This document shows positions 17,882 through 24,995 of a stretch of 64,000 bases of DNA, in pieces (the first letter of the stretch is position 1; every line of letters begins with the position of its first letter). The stretch is from positions 3,410,001 to 3,474,000 of the forward strand of contig NC_016599.1 of the NCBI RefSeq assembly GCF_000236705.1, written 5' to 3'. Below the pieces are notes generated by a model. That model saw only the letters and a program-made list of their open reading frames with translations. It did no database searches and was not told where the DNA came from. Source of the DNA: Owenweeksia hongkongensis DSM 17368 (GTDB lineage Bacteria; Bacteroidota; Bacteroidia; Flavobacteriales; Schleiferiaceae). Position numbers and translations under genes: made by a program.

Positions 17882-18777
17882 CAGTTTTGTACTTTTTGAA
17901 TGAAAATATCATTGAGGCTCGGCACTTCTTCTTTAAAGAGGGTGAGCTTTCCAAACTGCATCAACTCTTGCGCTAAATCGTTTGCTTCCGCTTTTGCCGA
18001 AAGGCGAAGCGAGAGATGTCCGTCAACTTCAGTTTGCTGTAAAATGTCAGCAGAATTCAGATTGCTGAATGCAGTATAGTTTTCTAGCTCAGCTTCAAAT
18101 ATATTGGTAGCAAATTCCTTTTTGATGGGCTTTATACGACCTTCTAATATTTTGTTTCCTTTATTGATTAGTGCTATTTCATCACATATTTCTTCTACAG
18201 ACTCCATGCGGTGGGTAGAGAAAATGATGGTGGCACCTTCATCCCTCAATCTGCGGATTTCACTTTTTATAAGATTGGTATTGATGGGGTCAAATCCCGT
18301 AAAGGGTTCATCAAAAATCAACAAGTCTGGCTGATGAATTACGGTGGCGATAAACTGCACCTTTTGCGCCATTCCTTTACTGAGCTCTTCAATATTCTTA
18401 TTGTACCACGACTCAATTTCAAATCGCTCTGACCAATCCTTAATTCTTTTGATGGCTTCCTGTTTGTCCAAATCTTTAAGTCTGGCCAAATACAAGAGCT
18501 GTTCACCAACTTTCATCTTGGGATAAAGGCCACGCTCTTCCGGTAAATAACCAATGCGGGCAATGTCCGCAGGTTTTAAAGCTTTGCCATCAAGTAGCAC
18601 CTCGCCACTATCGGGCGCGGTTATCTGGTTTATAATTCGGATTAAGGAAGTTTTTCCGGCACCATTGGGCCCTAATAAACCGAATATACTGGCCTTGGGA
18701 ATTTCGATGCTTACCTTGTTGAGAGCGGCATAGCTGCCGTAATATTTTGAAACCTCTCGAATGGAAAGGATGCTCAT
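17881..18777 (-). CDS. ABC exporter ATP-binding protein (NatA-like)
   Basis: A 298-residue ABC ATPase. It has Walker A GPNGAGKTS at about residue 36, signature LSKGMAQKVQ, Walker B LLIFDEPFTGFDP and the H-loop STHR. A C-terminal domain of about 90 residues, typical of NatA/CcmA-like exporters, follows. It energises the adjacent NatB-like permease, whose ATG overlaps this gene's TGA. It is the first gene of the operon. The 220-base upstream region is shared with the divergent C70-type lipoprotein gene. Confidence 0.92.
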   Translation of the reverse strand: MSILSIREVSKYYGSYAALNKVSIEIPKASIFGLLGPNGAGKTSLIRIINQITAPDSGEVLLDGKALKPADIARIGYLPEERGLYPKMKVGEQLLYLARLKDLDKQEAIKRIKDWSERFEIESWYNKNIEELSKGMAQKVQFIATVIHQPDLLIFDEPFTGFDPINTNLIKSEIRRLRDEGATIIFSTHRMESVEEICDEIALINKGNKILEGRIKPIKKEFATNIFEAELENYTAFSNLNSADILQQTEVDGHLSLRLSAKAEANDLAQELMQFGKLTLFKEEVPSLNDIFIQKVQN

Positions 18778-18942
18778 GTGCTGTTTTATTTTGGGAGGTG
18801 AATTTAAGAAGTGTGATGCAAGTATGACGCATTAATAAAAGATACTTGCAGACAGCTTGCGGGTTACATTACAATTTTGTCCAAATACTCAATTTCGAAA
18901 GTGTTAGTTTGTTGTTATTTAGATCTTTATGGAAAATCAAAC

Positions 18943-18973
18943 TTGAATAGATCTAGTAGATAGGGTACTTTTA
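18943..18973 (+). promoter_or_regulatory. Putative Bacteroidota-type promoter of the C70-type lipoprotein gene
   Basis: TTG at 18943-18945 is followed after 20 bases by TACTTTTA at 18966-18973. This differs by one base from the Bacteroidota -7 consensus TAnnTTTG and has a permitted spacing. Transcription would begin near 18980, about 20 bases before the ATG at 18999. Confidence 0.45.
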
Positions 18974-18998
18974 CACTAAACCAATCCAAATATCTACT

Positions 18999-19589
18999 AT
19001 GAAAAAGCTAGTAATTTTTTTAACAATGTTTATAGGCAGCATGGCCTTGTCAAGCTGCTGTACGCCCGAAGTTGTTGGAAGTGTGCCCAACACACTCCGC
19101 GATCAGGAAACCAACAACTGGTGTTGGGCGGCTACCACGCAAATGCTTGCCGAGCATTTTGACATTTCTGTAAAGCAATGCGATTTGGCTAATCATCGTT
19201 TTGGTGAAACCGATTGCTGTGACCCAGCCAATGAAGGCTCTTCATGTCCCAAAAATAGTGACTGTAACAGACCGGGCTGGTTAGAGCTTGATTTTGCCGG
19301 ACTCACTTTTAGTGAGACCACCACGGCCCTATCATGGGATAATCTCAAAAAGCAGATTTATTGCAAAAAGAAACCAATGGGCTATGCTTACGGTACACCT
19401 GGAGTGGTGGGGCATGTATTGGTTGTAAAAGGTTACATAACTGTAGCAGGTACTGATTATGTGATTTTGAACGATCCTTGGAGCCCATGTGTGGGAGAAG
19501 AAAGATTGATTACCTATTCTCACTATATGGATCCTGCAGGAAGTAGCACACACTGGAGGACGTGGTATGATTTAGCTAAAAAACCTTAA
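18999..19589 (+). CDS. Papain-like cysteine peptidase lipoprotein (C70/AvrRpt2-like)
   Basis: A 196-residue exported protein with lipobox ALSSC (Cys20, with a second Cys at 21). The mature part has NNWCWAATTQML, placing a candidate nucleophile Cys42 in the context seen in the C70 (AvrRpt2-type) and C39-like papain folds. Candidate His139 (VVGHVLVVKGY) and Asp159 (ILNDPW) complete a triad. Several extra cysteines (positions 61, 73, 74, 83, 89, 122, 164) suggest disulfides. It is followed after 15 bases by an unknown secreted protein, possibly its partner. Proteolytic activity is inferred, not shown. Confidence 0.78.
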   Translation: MKKLVIFLTMFIGSMALSSCCTPEVVGSVPNTLRDQETNNWCWAATTQMLAEHFDISVKQCDLANHRFGETDCCDPANEGSSCPKNSDCNRPGWLELDFAGLTFSETTTALSWDNLKKQIYCKKKPMGYAYGTPGVVGHVLVVKGYITVAGTDYVILNDPWSPCVGEERLITYSHYMDPAGSSTHWRTWYDLAKKP

Positions 19590-19604
19590 TTAAAAACTTG
19601 AGAG

Positions 19605-20258
19605 ATGAAGACGTATAGAAAAATAAAATTTGGCTTTTTGGCTGTTGTGGTATGTGTTTCTTCAGCGCTAAGCGGGCAAAATAATGACAAAGCAATAATG
19701 GAAGCTGCTAACAAGGGCAAGCAAGATTTGATGGAAGTCTTGAAAAGCGGGCGTGATATCAATCTGGGCGTTAGTGCAGATGAATTAGGAAGTGCGCAAG
19801 CAGGAACCCCTGTAGCGCATCAGGTACTTTCGTTTGACAAACTAACCAAGGCGGATAGTACAAGCCGCCTTGGTGATATGGTAGATAAAGAAGCCTCTGC
19901 GACTTCTATTGTGCCATTGATGAATGGAGGAAATGTGGTAACAGTGATAACCGTGGGAAATATGAAGGGCGAATATAAAGTTGTGGGCCTTGGAGGTATG
20001 TCATTTGCCAATGATCTGAATACAGTTATGAAAGCTTCTGGTAGTAAAACGATAACTGCGTATGAAGTACCCAATCTTCAAACTGTGATTTATGCTGTGA
20101 ATCAGCAAGGGAAGGAAATGTACTATACCAATTTTGAAGGTAACTCATTGCAAAGGCCTATGACGGTAGCTTTGTTGCTGCCTGCTGTGCAAAAGGCAGC
20201 AGCTCGCTTCCAAAAAGAATATGGCGCGGCTCTTCAAAAAGGAGAGTTGGTGAAATAA
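19605..20258 (+). CDS. Secreted protein of unknown function, paired with the C70-type lipoprotein
   Basis: A 217-residue protein that I do not recognise. An N-terminal signal peptide (hydrophobic to about residue 24, ending ALSGQ) indicates export. The mature part contains AHQVLSF and a possible PepSY-like alternation of strands and helices, but this is weak. The C-terminal 35 residues look helical (LLPAVQKAAARFQKEYGAAL). It follows the peptidase-like gene by 15 bases on the same strand and is followed by a strong terminator, so the two form a two-gene unit. Confidence 0.75.
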   Translation: MKTYRKIKFGFLAVVVCVSSALSGQNNDKAIMEAANKGKQDLMEVLKSGRDINLGVSADELGSAQAGTPVAHQVLSFDKLTKADSTSRLGDMVDKEASATSIVPLMNGGNVVTVITVGNMKGEYKVVGLGGMSFANDLNTVMKASGSKTITAYEVPNLQTVIYAVNQQGKEMYYTNFEGNSLQRPMTVALLLPAVQKAAARFQKEYGAALQKGELVK

Positions 20259-20286
20259 ATAATTTGCGAGGCATTTTGATGTAAAT

Positions 20287-20316
20287 AATAAGGGCGCTCA
20301 TTTGAGCGCCCTTATT
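20287..20316. terminator. Bidirectional intrinsic terminator between the secreted-protein gene and dnaJ
   Basis: AATAAGGGCGCTCA and its exact inverse TGAGCGCCCTTATT flank a two-base centre, giving a GC-rich stem with A/T flanks on both sides. It lies between convergent genes and can serve both strands. Confidence 0.85.
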
Positions 20317-20335
20317 GTATTTATGAATCTACCTT

Positions 20336-21484
20336 TTAGGTAAACATCTCTTTTACTTTATCAAAGAATGACTTTTCACCTTTTCCTGGGTTTGGTACAA
20401 ACTCAGTTTCTCCTTGCATTTTTTCGAAAATGCGCTTTTGCTCATTGGTAATATCTTTAGGTATCCACACATTTATGTGTACCAAAAGATCACCTGTTCC
20501 GTAGCCTTCTACACTTGGCAAACCTTTGTTGCGCAGGCGAAGTACTTTTCCTGGTTGAGTCCCGGCATCTAGTTTAATGCGAGCTTTACCACTCACCGTA
20601 CTTACTTCGGCTTTGGTTCCCAAAACAGCATCCGGCATACTGATGTATAGTTCGTAGTGAAGGTTGTTACCATCCCTTTCAAGGTCTGGATGTTTTTCCT
20701 CTTCTATTACTACAATAAGATCACCATTTACACCGCCCATAGGGCCAGCATTTCCTTTGCCAGAAACCTTAAGCTGCATACCATCCATTACTCCGGCAGG
20801 TATTTTTACAGATACGGTTTCTTCCTTGCGAATCATTCCATACTCGTCAGCTTCGGCAGGCTTTTTATCTATTGTCTGTCCTAAACCATTACAAGTAGGG
20901 CAGGTCGTGCTGGTTTGCATTTGCCCAAGTATGGTATTGGTAACGCGGTACGTTTGTCCAGTTCCATTACAGGTAGTACAGTTCTTAAAGCTAATATTGT
21001 CGGCAGGAACCTGGCGCTTAATACGAAGTCTCTTTTCTACACCATTGGCAATGTCTTCAAGAGTAACTTTTACGCGTACTCTCAGGTTGCTTCCTTTGAA
21101 GACTCTGCGGCCACCGCCTCCACGGCCACCACCAAAACCTCCAAATCCACCGCCACCGCGGCTTCCGCCAAATGCTCCACCAAAAATATCTCCGAATTGC
21201 TCAAAGATGTCTTCCATGTTCATTCCGCCACCGCCAAAGCCGCCACCTCCGGCTGCTCCGCCCATTCCGGCATGGCCAAACTGGTCGTAGCGTGCACGTT
21301 TGTCAGCATTGCTCAGTACTTCATAGGCTTCTGCTGCTTCCTTAAATTTGGCTTCAGCTTCTTTGTCATCAGGGTTTTTGTCCGGGTGAAATTTCACGGC
21401 CATCTTGCGATATGCCTTTTTTATTTCATCTGCCGAAGCACCCTTACTGATGCCTAATATGTCGTAATAATCTCTCTTTGCCAT
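20336..21484 (-). CDS. dnaJ: Chaperone DnaJ with a reduced zinc-binding region
   Basis: A 382-residue Hsp40 co-chaperone that stimulates DnaK. The J-domain carries HPD at 33-35. A long Gly/Phe-rich linker spans about 71-127. The Cys-rich region holds only two CxxCxGxG motifs (CTTCNGTG at 169-176 and CPTCNGLG at 195-202) instead of four. These correspond by position to motifs 2 and 3, that is, zinc site II. The C-terminal substrate-binding domains are complete. It lies nine bases after grpE on the same strand, forming a grpE-dnaJ operon. Confidence 0.95.
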   Translation of the reverse strand: MAKRDYYDILGISKGASADEIKKAYRKMAVKFHPDKNPDDKEAEAKFKEAAEAYEVLSNADKRARYDQFGHAGMGGAAGGGGFGGGGMNMEDIFEQFGDIFGGAFGGSRGGGGFGGFGGGRGGGGRRVFKGSNLRVRVKVTLEDIANGVEKRLRIKRQVPADNISFKNCTTCNGTGQTYRVTNTILGQMQTSTTCPTCNGLGQTIDKKPAEADEYGMIRKEETVSVKIPAGVMDGMQLKVSGKGNAGPMGGVNGDLIVVIEEEKHPDLERDGNNLHYELYISMPDAVLGTKAEVSTVSGKARIKLDAGTQPGKVLRLRNKGLPSVEGYGTGDLLVHINVWIPKDITNEQKRIFEKMQGETEFVPNPGKGEKSFFDKVKEMFT

Positions 21485-21493
21485 TGCTATATT

Positions 21494-22060
21494 TTACTGA
21501 CCAACTACTACTTTGGCGTATCTCAAAATCTTATTTCCTAGCATGTATCCACGCTCTAGCTCGTCTATTACTTTGCCTTTCTGCTTTTTGCTTGGCGCAG
21601 GAATTTGAGTTACAGCTTCCATAGTGTCAGCATCAAAATCTTTTCCTGTAGTCTCGTCCATTGGCTTAAGCCCCTTGTTTTTCAAGGTGTTTTCAAACTT
21701 CTGTGAAATTAGCTTCAAGCCCTCTACAGATGCATCATCACCTTGTGCCTTTATGGCACGCTGAAAATCATCCAAAATAGGTAGCATAGCTGTCATCAAT
21801 TCCTGATTGGCAGTGCTAAACATTTCAATGCGCTCTTTTGCAGTACGCTTTCTAAAGTTTTCAAACTCGGCAAATAGTCTCAACTGCTGGTCTTTAGCAT
21901 CCTTGAGCTCTTGCTCCATTTTTGCTAAAGGATCTTCTTCTATCTTGCTATCAGAGGTTTCAGAAGCATCATTGGTATCTTCTGTAGTCTCATTCACCGG
22001 CTGGTCTTGTGTAGCCGTTTCTTCGTTGTGTTGATCTTTCACTTCCTGATTATCGCTCAT
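21494..22060 (-). CDS. grpE: Nucleotide exchange factor GrpE
   Basis: A 188-residue GrpE that releases ADP from DnaK. An acidic, Glu/Thr-rich disordered N-terminus (to about residue 45) precedes the long coiled-coil (LKDAKDQQLRLFAEFENFRKR). The C-terminal beta wing contains GYMLGNKILRYAKVVV. The ATG at 22058-22060 is preferred; an upstream TTG at 22078 would only add six residues. It lies directly upstream of dnaJ. Confidence 0.95.
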   Translation of the reverse strand: MSDNQEVKDQHNEETATQDQPVNETTEDTNDASETSDSKIEEDPLAKMEQELKDAKDQQLRLFAEFENFRKRTAKERIEMFSTANQELMTAMLPILDDFQRAIKAQGDDASVEGLKLISQKFENTLKNKGLKPMDETTGKDFDADTMEAVTQIPAPSKKQKGKVIDELERGYMLGNKILRYAKVVVGQ

Positions 22061-22131
22061 TTTCAGCTTATTTTTCAAAGGACACCTATAGTCAAAAGCC
22101 TTGCCATCACTTAAAAAATGTCAGTGTGGCA

Positions 22132-22163
22132 TAAAAAAACACCGATGGATTATCCACCGGTGT
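22132..22163 (-). terminator. Rho-independent terminator of the tlpA-like gene
   Basis: On the minus strand ACACCGGTGGAT and ATCCATCGGTGT flank a single A, giving a twelve-base arm pairing with one G-T pair, followed by seven T residues. It begins 30 bases after the stop codon at 22194. Confidence 0.85.
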
Positions 22164-22193
22164 CTGAGTGTCATTTATGTAAATATGATTCTT

Positions 22194-22760
22194 CTACTTT
22201 GCCAACTTGGAAAGTGTGTTTTCCAAAGCTGCACCTCTAAGGTTTTTTGCAATAATTACTCCGTCAGCATCTACCAAAAAAGTAGCAGGGATAGCATTTA
22301 CATTGTAAGTAGCTGCTGCTGCAGATTGCCAAAATTTAAGGTCGCTTACGTGGTTTTCCCAAACCAAACCATCAGCTGCAATTGCTTTTGTCCAGTCTGT
22401 TTTGTTGCGGTCTAAAGACACACTATATACTTCAAAACCTTTTCCGCTTTTGAATTTTACGTCTTTAAATTTATTGTAGGTTTTTACCACATTAGGGTTT
22501 TCCATTCTGCATGGTCGGCACCAGCTGGCCCAAAAATCTACTAATACAATTTTGCCTTTAAGGTCAGAAAGTTTGCGCACATTTCCTTCAGGATCGGTAA
22601 ATGAAAGTTCAGGGGCTGGGTCGCCAATGTTTAGCACTTTGCTTTGGTCTTCGTTGCCATATCTTTCAGGGTGAGAGTTCCAATCAGAAGCAAATCCTAA
22701 TCCCACGAAAGTGACAAAAGCTAAAGCGATAAGTGATAATGGTTTCTTAAATACGTTCAT
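22194..22760 (-). CDS. Exported TlpA/ResA-type thioredoxin
   Basis: A 188-residue thiol-disulfide oxidoreductase with an N-terminal signal or anchor helix (residues 7-24). The AhpC/TSA-like fold has the redox motif WCRPC (Cys81, Cys84) and a cis-proline loop near NAIPATF. Members reduce periplasmic disulfides, for example in cytochrome c maturation. It has its own terminator and a 105-base upstream gap after murA, so it is probably transcribed independently. Its specific client is unknown. Confidence 0.9.
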   Translation of the reverse strand: MNVFKKPLSLIALAFVTFVGLGFASDWNSHPERYGNEDQSKVLNIGDPAPELSFTDPEGNVRKLSDLKGKIVLVDFWASWCRPCRMENPNVVKTYNKFKDVKFKSGKGFEVYSVSLDRNKTDWTKAIAADGLVWENHVSDLKFWQSAAAATYNVNAIPATFLVDADGVIIAKNLRGAALENTLSKLAK

Positions 22761-22865
22761 GTAAATATGTTTATTTCAAATGATTTCAAATGTCTATCGC
22801 AACATACAACCACAAGTTGATTTTTCAAAATTAAAATGAGTTTGTGGAAATAGCAGGATAGACGA

Positions 22866-24173
22866 TCAATCCAACCTTACAATTTCTGCGCCAATTGCGC
22901 GAAGTCGCTCATCAATGTTTTGGTAACCACGATCGATTTGCTCAATATTGTGAATGGTACTCACGCCATCTGCGCTAAGCGCAGCAATCAAAAGTGAAAT
23001 ACCCGCACGTATATCAGGGCTGGTCATGGTGGTCGCTTTTAGCGGAACTTGCTTGTCGATACCAATCACAGTAGCACGGTGTGGATCACAAAGTATAATC
23101 TGGGCACCCATGTCTATCAGTTTGTCTACAAAGAAAAGACGACTCTCAAACATCTTTTGATGAATCAAAACACTACCTCTGGCTTGTGTGGCAACTACCA
23201 AAGCAATGCTCAAAAGATCAGGTGTGAAACCTGGCCATGGTGCATCGGCAATGGTTAAAATGGAACCATCAATGTAGTTTTCTATTTCGTAGTGATCTTG
23301 TGCCGGGATGTGAATATCATCACCTACTCGCTCAAGCTTAATTCCCATCTTGCGGAACATGGTAGGGATTACGCCAAGCTCATCGTAGCACACATCTTTA
23401 ATGGTAATCTCTGAGCCGGTCATGGCTGCCATACCAATCCATGATCCAATCTCTATCATGTCTGGCAAAATGCGATGCTCACAACCACCTAATTCTTTTA
23501 CACCTTCAATGGTAAGAAGGTTGGAGCTGATACCTTTAATATTAGCCCCCATGCTATTTAGCATTTTACAAAGCTGCTGAATGTATGGTTCGCAAGCGGC
23601 ATTGTAAATAGTTGTGGTGCCTTCGGCCAAAACAGCGGCCATTATGATATTGGCAGTTCCGGTAACAGAAGCTTCATCAAGCAGCATATCGGCACCTTTC
23701 AATTTTTTGCCTTCTACACCGTAAAATGATTCATCCTGATTGTAGCGGAATTTTGCGCCAAGCTTTTGGAAACCTATAAAGTGGGTATCCAATCTGCGTC
23801 TTCCAATTTTGTCGCCACCAGGCTTGGGAATAAAACCCTTGCCGAACCTTGCCAAAAGTGGACCTACAATCATGATGGAGCCACGAAGGGCACCACCTTT
23901 CTCCTTAAATTCAGGAGATGTCATGTAATCTAAATTGAGGTCATCAGCTTTGAAGCTGTAGCTGCCCGGTCCTTGGCGCTGAATGCTTACGCCAAGATCA
24001 GCCAACAAATCAATTAGCTTATTTACATCCCTGATGTCAGGAATGTTGCTGATAGTTACTTTTTCATCGGTAAGGAGCACTGCACAGATTACTTGTAGTG
24101 CTTCGTTTTTGGCGCCTTGCGGGATGATGTTTCCTTTAAGTTTTTTTCCGCCAGTAATTTGAAATGTTCCCAA
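22866..24173 (-). CDS. murA: UDP-N-acetylglucosamine 1-carboxyvinyltransferase with Asp in the fosfomycin-target position
   Basis: A 435-residue MurA, which transfers enolpyruvate to UDP-GlcNAc in the first committed step of peptidoglycan synthesis in the cytosol. The N-terminal QGAKNEALQ holds the conserved Lys22-Asn23. The active-site loop reads PKPGGDKIGRRRLDTHF, so the residue matching E. coli Cys115 is Asp121. No ATG is available; TTG at 24171-24173 gives MGTFQITGG, which matches the family N-terminus. The gene follows a DUF4290 gene by 24 bases. Confidence 0.95.
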   Translation of the reverse strand: MGTFQITGGKKLKGNIIPQGAKNEALQVICAVLLTDEKVTISNIPDIRDVNKLIDLLADLGVSIQRQGPGSYSFKADDLNLDYMTSPEFKEKGGALRGSIMIVGPLLARFGKGFIPKPGGDKIGRRRLDTHFIGFQKLGAKFRYNQDESFYGVEGKKLKGADMLLDEASVTGTANIIMAAVLAEGTTTIYNAACEPYIQQLCKMLNSMGANIKGISSNLLTIEGVKELGGCEHRILPDMIEIGSWIGMAAMTGSEITIKDVCYDELGVIPTMFRKMGIKLERVGDDIHIPAQDHYEIENYIDGSILTIADAPWPGFTPDLLSIALVVATQARGSVLIHQKMFESRLFFVDKLIDMGAQIILCDPHRATVIGIDKQVPLKATTMTSPDIRAGISLLIAALSADGVSTIHNIEQIDRGYQNIDERLRAIGAEIVRLD

Positions 24174-24197
24174 GGGTGTTGAAGTTTATTGGGGTGA

Positions 24198-24827
24198 TTA
24201 TTTCTTGTATCTCTTCTTGCCGCTTCTGCGGTTCTTATTGTTTGAGCTATGGTGCTGACGCTTGTTGTTTGGCATGTCTTTTACCAATTCCTGCTTGTGC
24301 TTCAGGTTCATGTCATCAAGCTTTAGTTTACCATTGGCCAAAGCATTCATTTCCATCAAAATCACTTCATCATCCACCGTATCCTTATTCCAGATCAGGT
24401 AGGTTTTTTTCATATGATTGGCGATAGCAATTTTCAGCTTTTCTTTTTCCTCACCCGGAGGTTGCTCCACAGCGTAGTCAATCATCTTGCGAATAACGTT
24501 TCCGTAATGGCGATACCTGCGGTTGTTACGTGGGTAAGGAACCAGCTCTGGCTTTTCCTTTAAGGATTCCTCAGAAGGTTTTGGGTATGGAGAGTCAACG
24601 TCCAATTTAAAATCAGACATTATAAAAAGGTGGTCCCAAAGCTTGTGCTTAAAATCCGGCACATCGCGGATTTGTGGATTCAGGTTACCAATAATATCAA
24701 TGAGGTTTTGAGCTTGTCTATTGCGCTCTTCTTTGTCCTCTATCGTCAAAAGATGCCCTACCATTTTCTGTACATTTCTACCGTATTCCGGTATTATAAG
24801 GTGGGGTAAGCTTGTGTTGTATTCCAT
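24198..24827 (-). CDS. DUF4290 family protein
   Basis: A 209-residue cytoplasmic protein of a family found in Bacteroidota, without known function. It begins MEYNTSLPHLIIPEYGRNVQ, contains a helical central part and ends in a strongly basic, Asn/Lys/Arg-rich tail that could bind nucleic acid. It lies directly upstream of murA on the same strand with a 24-base gap, an association I recall in other Bacteroidota genomes. Confidence 0.85.
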   Translation of the reverse strand: MEYNTSLPHLIIPEYGRNVQKMVGHLLTIEDKEERNRQAQNLIDIIGNLNPQIRDVPDFKHKLWDHLFIMSDFKLDVDSPYPKPSEESLKEKPELVPYPRNNRRYRHYGNVIRKMIDYAVEQPPGEEKEKLKIAIANHMKKTYLIWNKDTVDDEVILMEMNALANGKLKLDDMNLKHKQELVKDMPNNKRQHHSSNNKNRRSGKKRYKK

Positions 24828-24995
24828 TTTTTATCTGTGTTACCGGTGAGGGTAATGGGTTATTGGTATTGAGTAGTTAGTATTGGGTCAGTTGTGCTTT
24901 CCTTCAAAGAGAAGCTGTATTAATACTCGCTCCACAGTACTTTTTCGAAAAGTGTAGCTGTCTAAATACTTATTACTAACTACTAAATACTTTTT
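24828..24995. repeat. Low-complexity spacer with inverted and direct short repeats
   Basis: This 168-base gap contains GTAGTTAGT near its left part and the inverse ACTAACTAC near its right end. It also has ACTTTT-TCG-AAAAGT and repeated AATACT words. No gene is visible. The elements could fold into a large hairpin, but no T-run terminator is obvious for the upstream helicase gene. Confidence 0.35.

Noticed and set aside
20664-21290. Plus-strand open frame of 208 codons, proline-rich, opposite dnaJ
   Set aside because: It is the antisense of the glycine-rich DnaJ linker, where GGC/GGT codons become proline codons; no family features.
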